Source: Micromonospora echinofusca | GTDB lineage: Bacteria > Actinomycetota > Actinomycetes > Mycobacteriales > Micromonosporaceae | Direction of reading: 5' to 3' | Assembly (NCBI RefSeq): GCF_900091445.1 | Contig: NZ_LT607733.1 | Span: forward strand, 496,001 to 560,000 | Length of the DNA: 64,000 nucleotides | Shown: positions 43,396 to 50,955 of the stretch, one piece after another | Numbering within the stretch: position 1 is the first letter of the stretch | How the letters are laid out: each line of letters opens with the position of its first letter | Made by a program: the position numbers and the translations under genes | Notes under the pieces: model-generated | Databases searched by the model: none | Told to the model about the DNA's origin: nothing | The model's input: only the letters and a program-made list of their open reading frames with translations

Positions 43396-44706
43396 GTGGC
43401 GGCCCGGAGATCGAGAATTCCAACGACGAAGTACCCGGTCGAGCGGTTCACCCTCGACAACGGCCTGCGGGTGGTGCTGACGCCGGACCGCAGCGCCCCG
43501 GTGATCGGGGTGGCGGTCGTCTACGACGTCGGCATCCGCTCGGAGCCGGAGGGGCGCACCGGCTTCGCCCACCTCTTCGAGCACCTCATGTTCCAGGGCT
43601 CGGAGAACCTGGAGAAGCTGGCGCACTTCCGGCACGTGCAGGGGGCGGGGGGCACCTTCAACGGCTCCACCCACCTGGACTACACCGACTACTTCGAGAC
43701 CTTGCCGAGCAACGCCCTGGAGCGGGCGCTGTTCCTGGAGGCCGACCGGATGCGCGGCCCCCGGCTGACCGAGGAGAACCTGCGCAACCAGGTCGACGTG
43801 GTCAAGGAGGAGATCCGGGTCAACGTCCTCAACCGCCCGTACGGCGGCTTTCCCTGGCTGACCCTGCCGCCGGTGCTGTTCGACACCTTCCCGAACGCGC
43901 ACGACGGCTACGGCTCCTTCGTCGACCTGGAGTCGGCCACCGTCGCCGACGCGGCCGACTTCTTCCGCCGCTACTACGCCAGCGGCAACGCGGTCCTGGC
44001 GGTCGGCGGGGACATCGACGTCGCCGAGGCGACCACGCTGATCGAGCGGCACTTCGGCGACGTGCCGGCCCGCCCCGCCCCGCAGCGACCCGACTTCACC
44101 GAGCCCGACCTGACCGAGGAGCGGCGCACCTCGTACACCGACAAGCTGGCCCCGCTGCCGGCGGTGGCCGGCGCCTGGCGGGTGCCCGACCCGATCACCG
44201 ACTTCGCCGCCTACCTGCCCTACGTCGTCCTGGCCGAGGTGCTCACCGACGGCGACGCGTCCCGGCTGGTCGAGCGGCTGGTCCAGCGCGACCGGGCGGT
44301 GACCAGCCTCGGCGGCTACGTCGGCTTCATGGGCGACCCGTTCGACGTGCGGGACCCCACGGCGCTGCTGCTCCAGGCGCACCTGCCCCCGAGCGGGGAC
44401 GTGGACAAGGTGCTGCGCACCGTCGACGAGGAACTGGACCGGCTGGCCACCGACGGCCTGGCCGAGGGCGAACTGGCCCGTACCCAGGCCCGGATGGCGA
44501 CCCACCTGCTGCGCGACACCGACGCGGTGCTCGGCCGGACGTTGCAGATGGCCGTGTTGGAGCAGCAGCGCGGCGAGCCGGGGCTGCTCAACGACCTGCC
44601 CCGGCTCGTCGGCGAGGTCACCGACGAGCAGGTCCGCGCCGCCGCGGCCACCCTGCGGCCCGAGCGCCGGGCGTCCATCGAGGTCATCGCCGGAGGTCAC
44701 CAGTGA
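43396..44706 (+). CDS. M16-family zinc metallopeptidase, catalytic type
   Basis: 436 residues. Pitrilysin/processing-peptidase-like endopeptidase. The inverted zinc motif HLFEH is at residues 59-63, and the third ligand Glu is in VVKEEIRVNV near 139. FNGSTHLDYTDYFETLPS and a C-terminal inactive-fold half follow. The GTG at 43396 is used; upstream open sequence is not family-like. It overlaps the next gene by four bases (GTGA), and the two products probably form a heterodimer of active and inactive subunits. Confidence 0.9.
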   Translation: MAARRSRIPTTKYPVERFTLDNGLRVVLTPDRSAPVIGVAVVYDVGIRSEPEGRTGFAHLFEHLMFQGSENLEKLAHFRHVQGAGGTFNGSTHLDYTDYFETLPSNALERALFLEADRMRGPRLTEENLRNQVDVVKEEIRVNVLNRPYGGFPWLTLPPVLFDTFPNAHDGYGSFVDLESATVADAADFFRRYYASGNAVLAVGGDIDVAEATTLIERHFGDVPARPAPQRPDFTEPDLTEERRTSYTDKLAPLPAVAGAWRVPDPITDFAAYLPYVVLAEVLTDGDASRLVERLVQRDRAVTSLGGYVGFMGDPFDVRDPTALLLQAHLPPSGDVDKVLRTVDEELDRLATDGLAEGELARTQARMATHLLRDTDAVLGRTLQMAVLEQQRGEPGLLNDLPRLVGEVTDEQVRAAAATLRPERRASIEVIAGGHQ

Positions 44707-46046
44707 CGGCAACCGCACAGGCCGCGCCCCGGGCGCTGCCACCGCTCGGCCCGAACCGTCGGCTCAAGCTGCCGAAGCAGGCCGAGCGCACGCTGGGCAA
44801 CGGGCTGACCGTGATCGCCGTACGCCGGCCGGCGGTGCCGCTGGTGGAGGTGCGGCTGTGGATGCCGTTCGGCCGTGCCCACCTCGCCCGGGGCGCCATG
44901 CTCGCGCAGACCCTGCTCTCCGGCACGCGGACCATGTCCAGCGTGCGGATCGCGGCCGAGTTGCAGAAGGTCGGCGGCGGGCTTACCGCCGGGATCGACC
45001 CGGACCGGCTGATGCTCTCCGGCGCCGGGCTGGTCACCGGGCTGGACCGGATGCTGGAGATCCTCGCCGAGGTGCTGACCGACGCGAGCTACCCGAACGA
45101 CGACGTCGCCACCGAGCGGGACCGGCTGGTCGACCGGATCCAGGTGGCGCGCAGCCAGCCGGCGCACCTGGCCCGCACCGCCCTGCTGCGGCGGGTCTAC
45201 GGCACGCACCCGTACGCGGTGCAGACCCCCGAACCGGAGGCGGTCCGGGCGGTCCGGCCGGCGGTGCTGCGGACCCTGCACGCCCAGCGGGTGCACCCCG
45301 CCGACGCGGTGCTGGTGCTGGTCGGTGACGTGCAGCCGGAGCGGGCGTTGGACGCCGCCGAGAAGGCGCTCTCGGGGTGGAACGGCGCCGGGCACACCGC
45401 CGACCTGCCGCCCGCCCCGCCGCTGGAGTCGGGGCCGCTGCTGCTGGTCGACCGCCCCGGGGCCGTGCAGTCCTCGCTGCGGATCGCGCTGCCGGCGGTG
45501 CCCCGCACCCACCCCGACCATGCCGCGCTGCAACTGGCCAATCTGATCTTCGGCGGCTACTTCTCCTCCCGCTGGACGGAGAACATCCGCGAGGACAAGG
45601 GCTACACGTACGGGGGGCACTCCGTCGTCGAGCACTCGGTGGCCGGATCCGTGCTGGTCGCCGCCGCCGACGTGGCGACGGAGGTCACCGGGCCGGCGCT
45701 GCTGGAGACGACGTACGAACTCGGCCGGCTGGCCACCCTCCCGCCCGGCGAGGACGAGCTGGAACAGGCCCGCCAGTACGCCCTCGGCACTCTCCAGCTC
45801 GGGATCTCCACCCAGGCCGGGCTCGCCTCCCTGACCAGCGCGTACGCCGGCAGCGGGCTGCGCCTGGAGTTCCTGGCCGAGCACGCCGCCCGGTTGGCGA
45901 AGGCGACGGTGGCGGACGTGGCCGAGGTGGCGGCCCGCTACCTCGCCCCGGCCCGGGCGGCCACGGTGGTGCTGGGGGACGCCGAACGGATCGGGCCGCA
46001 GCTCGCGGCGCTGGTCCCGGTGACCACCGAGCCGGCACGGCCGTGA
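44703..46046 (+). CDS. M16-family protein lacking the zinc motif, partner subunit
   Basis: 447 residues. It has the M16 fold (GNGLTVIAVRRPAVPLVEVRLWMPFG near the start; NLIFGGYFSSRWTENIREDKGYTYG near 280 for the substrate-binding half). Where the catalytic subunit has HxxEH, this protein reads GAMLAQTLLSG, so it cannot bind zinc. Such subunits usually complete the chamber and bind substrate. Start and stop both overlap neighbours as GTGA, giving a tightly coupled three-gene operon with nudC. Confidence 0.88.
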   Translation: MTATAQAAPRALPPLGPNRRLKLPKQAERTLGNGLTVIAVRRPAVPLVEVRLWMPFGRAHLARGAMLAQTLLSGTRTMSSVRIAAELQKVGGGLTAGIDPDRLMLSGAGLVTGLDRMLEILAEVLTDASYPNDDVATERDRLVDRIQVARSQPAHLARTALLRRVYGTHPYAVQTPEPEAVRAVRPAVLRTLHAQRVHPADAVLVLVGDVQPERALDAAEKALSGWNGAGHTADLPPAPPLESGPLLLVDRPGAVQSSLRIALPAVPRTHPDHAALQLANLIFGGYFSSRWTENIREDKGYTYGGHSVVEHSVAGSVLVAAADVATEVTGPALLETTYELGRLATLPPGEDELEQARQYALGTLQLGISTQAGLASLTSAYAGSGLRLEFLAEHAARLAKATVADVAEVAARYLAPARAATVVLGDAERIGPQLAALVPVTTEPARP

Positions 46047-46981
46047 ACGGGGAGGCCGCCCCGCCGCTGGCCCGGTCCACCCTGGACCGGGCGGCCCACC
46101 GGCGTACCGACCCGGGATGGCTGGCGCAGGCCTGGAGCCAGGCCCGGGTGCTGGTGCTCGACTCCGGCGACGGCGGCCGGGCCCTGGTGCGCACCGACAC
46201 GTCACCGCCGTCGCTGGTGCTGCTCGATCCGGCCGGGCTGCCCGAGCCGACGGCACCGATCTTCCTCGGCGTCGAGCCGGACGGGGTCCCGGTCTTCGCC
46301 GTGGACGCCCCGCTGCCGGCGGTGCCGGGGGCCCGGGCGACGCACCTGCGCGAGGTCGGGCACCTGCTCGGCGACCGCGACGCCGGGCTGTTCACCACCG
46401 CGCTGGCGCTGGTCAACTGGCACCTGCGGCACCGCTACTCGTCGGCCACCGGGCACCCGACCGAGGTGGACGAGGCCGGCTGGTCCCGGGTGGACCCGGC
46501 GGGGGAGCGGATCTGGCCGCGTACCGATCCCGCGATGATCGTGCTGGTGCACGACGGCGTCCCGGGCCTGGACGGGCGGTGCCTGCTCGGCAACAACGCG
46601 AGTTGGCCGCACACCGCCGGCGAACGGCGCTTCTCCTGCCTCGCCGGCTACGTCGAGCCGGGGGAGTCGGCCGAGGCCGCCGTGCTGCGCGAGGTCCGCG
46701 AGGAGGTCGGCGTCCCGGTCGACGACATCGCGTACGCGGGCAGTCAGGCCTGGCCGTTCCCCGGCTCGCTGATGCTCGGCTTCCTCGCCACCGCGGACCC
46801 GGCGCATCCGGTGCAGGTGGACCCGACGGAGATCGCGTACGCCCGCTGGTTCTCGCGCCGGGAGATCGGCACGGCCCTGGCGGGGCGGCCGGTGGAGGTC
46901 GGCGGGGCCCGGCTGGTGCTGCCGCCGCCGTCGTCGATCGCGCTCTTCCTGATCCACCGCTGGCTCGACGGGCACTGCTGA
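46043..46981 (+). CDS. nudC: NADH pyrophosphatase, NudC-type Nudix hydrolase without zinc-ribbon cysteines
   Basis: 312 residues, the length of Rv3199c. It hydrolyses NAD(H)-type dinucleotides and can remove NAD caps from RNA. The Nudix box is GYVEPGESAEAAVLREVREEVGV near 202-224, followed by SQAWPFPGSLMLGF, the SQPWPFPxS signature of NudC. The usual zinc ribbon between the domains has four Cys; here the segment reads HRYSSATGHPTEVDEAGW and then SRVDPAGERIWPRTDP, with all four replaced. GTG at 46043 overlaps the M16 stop. Confidence 0.9.
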   Translation: MNGEAAPPLARSTLDRAAHRRTDPGWLAQAWSQARVLVLDSGDGGRALVRTDTSPPSLVLLDPAGLPEPTAPIFLGVEPDGVPVFAVDAPLPAVPGARATHLREVGHLLGDRDAGLFTTALALVNWHLRHRYSSATGHPTEVDEAGWSRVDPAGERIWPRTDPAMIVLVHDGVPGLDGRCLLGNNASWPHTAGERRFSCLAGYVEPGESAEAAVLREVREEVGVPVDDIAYAGSQAWPFPGSLMLGFLATADPAHPVQVDPTEIAYARWFSRREIGTALAGRPVEVGGARLVLPPPSSIALFLIHRWLDGHC

Positions 46982-47098
46982 ACCGGGTGCCGCCGGCGGT
47001 GGCTGGGCCGCCGGGAGGCCGGGTCGGTGGCCGGGGAGGTCGTGCGGTCCCGGCCCGTGGCCGCCGTTGCCGCGACGGTCACGGACCGGGAACACGGG

Positions 47099-47155
47099 CC
47101 GTCGTGGTCGGCTGGGGCAAGGAACACGGCGGGGGAGCCGGTCCGACCACGACGG
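47099..47155. terminator. Inverted repeat between convergent nudC and the 91-residue gene
   Basis: Perfect 13-base arms CCGTCGTGGTCGG (47099-47111) and CCGACCACGACGG (47143-47155). The 31-base loop can pair further through GGCT/AGCC. It is the only structure between the two converging genes. Confidence 0.55.
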
Positions 47156-47170
47156 ACGTCTGGGTGCGGG

Positions 47171-47446
47171 TCAGCTGCCCCGGTCGTCGGACGCGACCCG
47201 GAGCCCGCCGCCCGGCTCGTCGAGCGGGAGCACCTTGACCCGTTGCCTGCCGGAGCGGACCGCGCCGACGGTGGCGAGGGCCCGGGCCAGCAGCAGCGCG
47301 GCGTCGCGCTCCTCGGCGTGCACGATCTGGCGGCGCGGTTCGGGCGCCGTGGTCTCGTCCCGCAGGCGGCCACCGCACGCCCAGGCGGCGGCGATGTCCA
47401 CGTCGGCGGCGGCGCGGATGTCGGTGCGAACGATCAGGAACCGCAT
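47171..47446 (-). CDS. Hypothetical protein, 91 residues
   Basis: Mixed alpha/beta composition starting MRFLIVRTDIRAAADVDIAAAW, with a predicted helix EERDAALLLARALATVGAV in the second half. Family not recognised. ATG at 47446 is preferred since GGAG lies six bases upstream. An 18-residue longer form from a GTG at 47500 has no ribosome binding site. Confidence 0.6.
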   Translation of the reverse strand: MRFLIVRTDIRAAADVDIAAAWACGGRLRDETTAPEPRRQIVHAEERDAALLLARALATVGAVRSGRQRVKVLPLDEPGGGLRVASDDRGS

Positions 47447-47660
47447 ACGGGTCTCCGGATGAATCGCGACGGTGGGGAACGGGTGGAAGTTCCACGTCAC
47501 TCTGTCGTCATGTTACGCCGCGCGGTCGTCTCATCAAGTGAAACACGACGATTGGTCCGGAGGCTCGTCCGATCAGCGGATGCCTGGTCGGCGGGGTGGT
47601 ACGGCGCGGACGCGACGGGGCCGCCGGCACCCTGCCGGCGGCCCCGCGACGGTCGACGGA

Positions 47661-47897
47661 TCAGTTCAGATCGAACTGTCCGTTCTTCGCGCCGGCGATG
47701 AAGCCCAGCCAGCCCGCCCGGTTGAACAGCAGCACCGGACCGCACTGGTCCTTGCTGTCGCGCAGGGCCACCGCGACCGGCCCGGTCCTCAGTGGTGCGA
47801 CCTCGACGCAGTTCGAGGTCTGGCTGCGCGTGCTCTTACGCCACGGGGCGTCGGCGAGCTGGTTGATCACGGCCGGCGTGTTGCGGATCTCGTTCAT
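47661..47897 (-). CDS. DUF397 protein
   Basis: 78 residues. WRKSTRSQTSNCVEVA near residue 19 and VALRDSKDQCGPVLLF near 43 are the two signature blocks of DUF397. Family members sit beside XRE/DUF5753 regulators across actinomycetes and act in paired developmental or antitoxin-like control loci. The regulator gene is 73 bases upstream on the same strand. ATG at 47897 has AGGAG upstream. Only the core fold is present, with no extra domain. Confidence 0.92.
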   Translation of the reverse strand: MNEIRNTPAVINQLADAPWRKSTRSQTSNCVEVAPLRTGPVAVALRDSKDQCGPVLLFNRAGWLGFIAGAKNGQFDLN

Positions 47898-47970
47898 CGT
47901 GCCACTCCTGAGGTGAACTGCTCCGATGGAACGAGTGGCGCCGCACGACCCGAAGGTGGGACCCCCGTGA

Positions 47971-48951
47971 TCACCGCTCCGTCAGGCGCCCGGAGTGCCG
48001 GCGACGCTGGGGCGGCGCCGTTGCCGACCCGTACGCCACCGTGGACGCGGTCGCCGTGTCGGGCAGCCGCCCCGTCGCCTCGATCAGCCAGGAGAGGGTG
48101 TCCGACTCGGAGAGCGCCGCCGTGCATAGCCACTCGAACACCACTTTATAGCGATTTAGGGCGTTTACCTCAGTCGACATGACGTCGGTGAACCCCCCTT
48201 CGATCGCGAGCGTCTCCGGATCGAGCGGATCGGCGAACCGGTAGACCGAGAACGCGGTCGGCGGGAGGTACCAGTCGCCGATCTGGGTGTCGCGCGGCAG
48301 CACGTGCAACGTGACGTTCGGCAGCATCGCCAGCTCGCAGAGCTGCACGAGCTGCTCGTGCAGCACCTCCGGCGGCGCGGTCCGGCCGCCGAGCGCCGCC
48401 TCCTCCAGCACCGCCGTGTAGCGGGGCGCGTCGACGGCGCGGTTGAGCAGCGACTGGCGGGCCAGCCGGGCCCGTACCTCGGTGTCGATGTCCTCCCCGG
48501 CCTCCGGATCGCCGGCCTCCTCGCCGACCTGCCGGGCCGAGGCGATCCGCACCGACGCGTACGCCGCCGTCTGGAGCAGCCCCGGCACCAGGACCGGGTT
48601 GTATTCCGAGATCTCCGCGCAGCCCGCCTCCAACTCGGCGAAGCTGCGCTGCTGCTGGGTCATCACCGGGTAGTTCCGCAGCCAGCCGCGGATGTCGCCG
48701 GCCTCCTGCGTGATGCCGAGGAGCTCCCGGCGTAGCGCCTCCTCGGCGCCGTAGAGATCCAGTAGCGCGCGGACGTCGTCCGGGTCCGGGCGGCTGCGGC
48801 CGTTCTCCAGCCGGGACAACTTGGACGCGGACGCCCAGCCGACCCGCTCGATGACCTGGTCTCCCGTGAGACCTGCGGCCTCGCGCAGTCGGCGCAGTTC
48901 GGTGCCCAACCTGCGTCGGCGCAGGATCGGGCTGGGTGAGGCAGGAGGCAC
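47971..48951 (-). CDS. XRE-family regulator with DUF5753 domain
   Basis: 326 residues. N-terminal helix-turn-helix (LGTELRRLREAAGLTGDQVIERVGWASASKLSRLENGRS condensed here to its ends) at about residues 12-55. The DUF5753 part has EYNPVLVPGLLQTAAYA and ARQSLLNR typical of this family, to the C-terminus. It probably binds DNA and works with the DUF397 protein made downstream. The GTG at 48951 is preferred for its AGAGGA site; longer forms are not conserved-looking. The last 35 residues are low in complexity. Confidence 0.9.
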   Translation of the reverse strand: MPPASPSPILRRRRLGTELRRLREAAGLTGDQVIERVGWASASKLSRLENGRSRPDPDDVRALLDLYGAEEALRRELLGITQEAGDIRGWLRNYPVMTQQQRSFAELEAGCAEISEYNPVLVPGLLQTAAYASVRIASARQVGEEAGDPEAGEDIDTEVRARLARQSLLNRAVDAPRYTAVLEEAALGGRTAPPEVLHEQLVQLCELAMLPNVTLHVLPRDTQIGDWYLPPTAFSVYRFADPLDPETLAIEGGFTDVMSTEVNALNRYKVVFEWLCTAALSESDTLSWLIEATGRLPDTATASTVAYGSATAPPQRRRHSGRLTER

Positions 48952-49178
48952 GACGTCCTCTTTCCCGTGGACCGCCGCAGACGCGACGGTAACTGTATGA
49001 AATTCGCCCCCCACGGTCAGTATGGACGGCGCGCCTCCCGTCGGAGGCCCCGGTGGGGGGCGTGTCTCGCAGAAAAGAGGACCGTGGGAAGGGTGCGGCG
49101 GCCCGTACGACGCCGTCGGCCCGCCCGCGCCACCCCCGACCGCGCCACGCCGCGCACCACCCCCGCCGGAGGGACCCC

Positions 49179-50480
49179 ATGCGCACCGTCCTGCGCCGCC
49201 CGGATTTCCGTCTGCTCTTCGGCGGCCTGCTGGCCAGCATGGCCGCCGAGTCGATCCTGCTGCTGGCCCTCGCCATCTGGGTGAAGGACCTGACCGGATC
49301 GGACGGGCTGGCCGGCGCCACCATCTTCGCCGTCATCGCCCCGATGACCCTGGCCCCGCTGGTGGGGTGGATCGTCGACCGCTACCCCCGCCGCCCGTTC
49401 TTCGTGGCGGCCAACCTGGCGACGGCCGTGCTGCTCACCCCGCTCCTCGCGGTGCGGGACCGGACCGACGTGTGGATCATCTACGTGGTGGCCGCCCTCT
49501 ACGGCCTGTCGTACATCACCCTCAGCGCGGTGCTCAGTGGCCTGATCCGTCAGCTCGTGCCGGTGGAGCTGCTGGCCGAGGCCAACGGCGTGCTCCAGAC
49601 CGTGCGCCAGGGGCTGCGCCTGGTCGGCCCGCTGGCCGGCGCCGGGCTCTACGCCGCCGTGGGCGGCTGGATGCTGGCCGTCATCGGGATGGTCGGCTTC
49701 CTGTCGGCCGCCGTCGTGGTGGGCCTGATCCGCACGACGGAGACGCCGCGGACCGGGGGCGGGGTGCGCTGGCCGGCCGAGGTGAGCGCCGGGCTGCGGC
49801 ACCTGGCCGGGGAGCCGGCGCTGCGGCGGGCGCTGCTCGGCTACGGGCTGGGGTCGCTGGCGATGGGCTTCAGCGAGTCGTTGATCTTCGCGTACGTCGA
49901 CCAGGGGCTCCGCCGCGACGCCGCGTTCGTCGGCGTGCTGGTCACCGTGCAGGGCGTCGGCGGACTGGTCGGCGGGCTGCTCTCCCCGGCCGTCGTGCGC
50001 CGCGCCGGCGAGGTGGGCACGCTCGCCGCCGGGGTGGCGTTCTTCGGTCCGGCCTCGTTGGCGCTGGTGTACCCGAACCTCTGGCTCGGCTTCGTCGCGG
50101 TGCTGCTGGCCGGCGTCTCGCTGCCGCTGACGATGGTCGGGCTGCACACGCTGATCCAGCGGCGCACCCCGCCGGGCCTGCTCGGCCGGGTCGCCGCGGC
50201 CTCCGAGGCGGTGGTGAGCGGTCCGCAGGCGCTCTCCATCGGCGCGGGGGCCCTGCTCGTCGGGGTGCTGGACTACCGCGTCCTGTTCGCCCTGATCGGC
50301 GTGGCCACCCTGCTCGCCGGTGGCTACCTCTGGCACGGCCGTGCGCTCAGCCCTCCGCCGCCCGCAAGGATCCCGGCGCCCCGCCGGCCCGCCGACGGGC
50401 CCGCCCCCGCGGACCCGGCCGGGGCCGGCAGCCAGCGGAGCGGGGCCGGGGGCCAGCGGGCCGGGACCGAGGGGTGGTGA
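49179..50480 (+). CDS. Major facilitator superfamily transporter
   Basis: 433 residues with about twelve hydrophobic segments. The start RRPDFRLLFGGLLASMAAESILLL and the loop GWIVDRYPRRPFF after helix 2 match MFS_1/MFS_3-type exporters (often drug or macrolide efflux). Substrate unknown. ATG at 49179 has GGAGGGA upstream; upstream frame is not transporter-like. The C-terminal 50 residues are Pro/Gly/Arg-rich and disordered. The gene ends before a perfect bidirectional hairpin. Confidence 0.87.
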   Translation: MRTVLRRPDFRLLFGGLLASMAAESILLLALAIWVKDLTGSDGLAGATIFAVIAPMTLAPLVGWIVDRYPRRPFFVAANLATAVLLTPLLAVRDRTDVWIIYVVAALYGLSYITLSAVLSGLIRQLVPVELLAEANGVLQTVRQGLRLVGPLAGAGLYAAVGGWMLAVIGMVGFLSAAVVVGLIRTTETPRTGGGVRWPAEVSAGLRHLAGEPALRRALLGYGLGSLAMGFSESLIFAYVDQGLRRDAAFVGVLVTVQGVGGLVGGLLSPAVVRRAGEVGTLAAGVAFFGPASLALVYPNLWLGFVAVLLAGVSLPLTMVGLHTLIQRRTPPGLLGRVAAASEAVVSGPQALSIGAGALLVGVLDYRVLFALIGVATLLAGGYLWHGRALSPPPPARIPAPRRPADGPAPADPAGAGSQRSGAGGQRAGTEGW

Positions 50481-50569
50481 AGCGAGGCCGGGGGGCAGGA
50501 GGTGGTCGGCACCACGCCACCGGGCCCGGGGCGCTGAGCCGTCCTGTCCGCCCCGCTGCGGCGGGAACG

Positions 50570-50605
50570 CGACGAGCGGCCGCCCGGGTGGGCGGCCGCT
50601 CGTCG
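50570..50605. terminator. Bidirectional hairpin between the MFS gene and mycoredoxin
   Basis: Perfect 16-base arms at 50570-50585 and 50590-50605 with loop GGGT (core GAGCGGCCGCCC). No U-tract. Converging genes on both sides. Confidence 0.8.
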
Positions 50606-50620
50606 TCGGTGCTGCGTCGG

Positions 50621-50863
50621 TCAGGCGTCGATCGTGGCGAGGTGCTGCTTGACCTGGGTGATCGAGGGGTTGGTCAGGGCGCTGCCGTCGGCGAAACGCA
50701 GCGTCGGGACGGTCTGGTTGCCGCCGTTGACGCTCATCACGAACTCCGCGGCCTTCGGGTCCTGCTCGATGTCGACCACCTCGTAGCCGATGCCCTCCCG
50801 GTCGAGCTGCGACTTCAGCCGGTGGCAGTAGCCGCACCAGGGGGTGGAATACATCGTCAGCAT
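50621..50863 (-). CDS. mrx1: Mycoredoxin/glutaredoxin-like protein (Rv3198A-like)
   Basis: 80 residues. Reduces mixed disulfides with mycothiol. Active site CGYC at 10-13 in MYSTPWCGYCHRLK; NQTVPTLRFADGS contains the cis-Pro of the thioredoxin fold. ATG at 50863 has GGAGGACC upstream; the frame is open further but not conserved. It diverges from uvrD2, the same arrangement order as in mycobacteria, where the gene lies beside uvrD2. Together with mshB it shows that the host makes mycothiol. Confidence 0.93.
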   Translation of the reverse strand: MLTMYSTPWCGYCHRLKSQLDREGIGYEVVDIEQDPKAAEFVMSVNGGNQTVPTLRFADGSALTNPSITQVKQHLATIDA

Positions 50864-50955
50864 GCTCAGGTCCTCCAACGGTCCGCACGGCGGCTTGCCG
50901 ATCAAGCCCAGGCTAATCGCTGCAACGTCCGGCGGAGCTGAGACAATTCCTCGCT

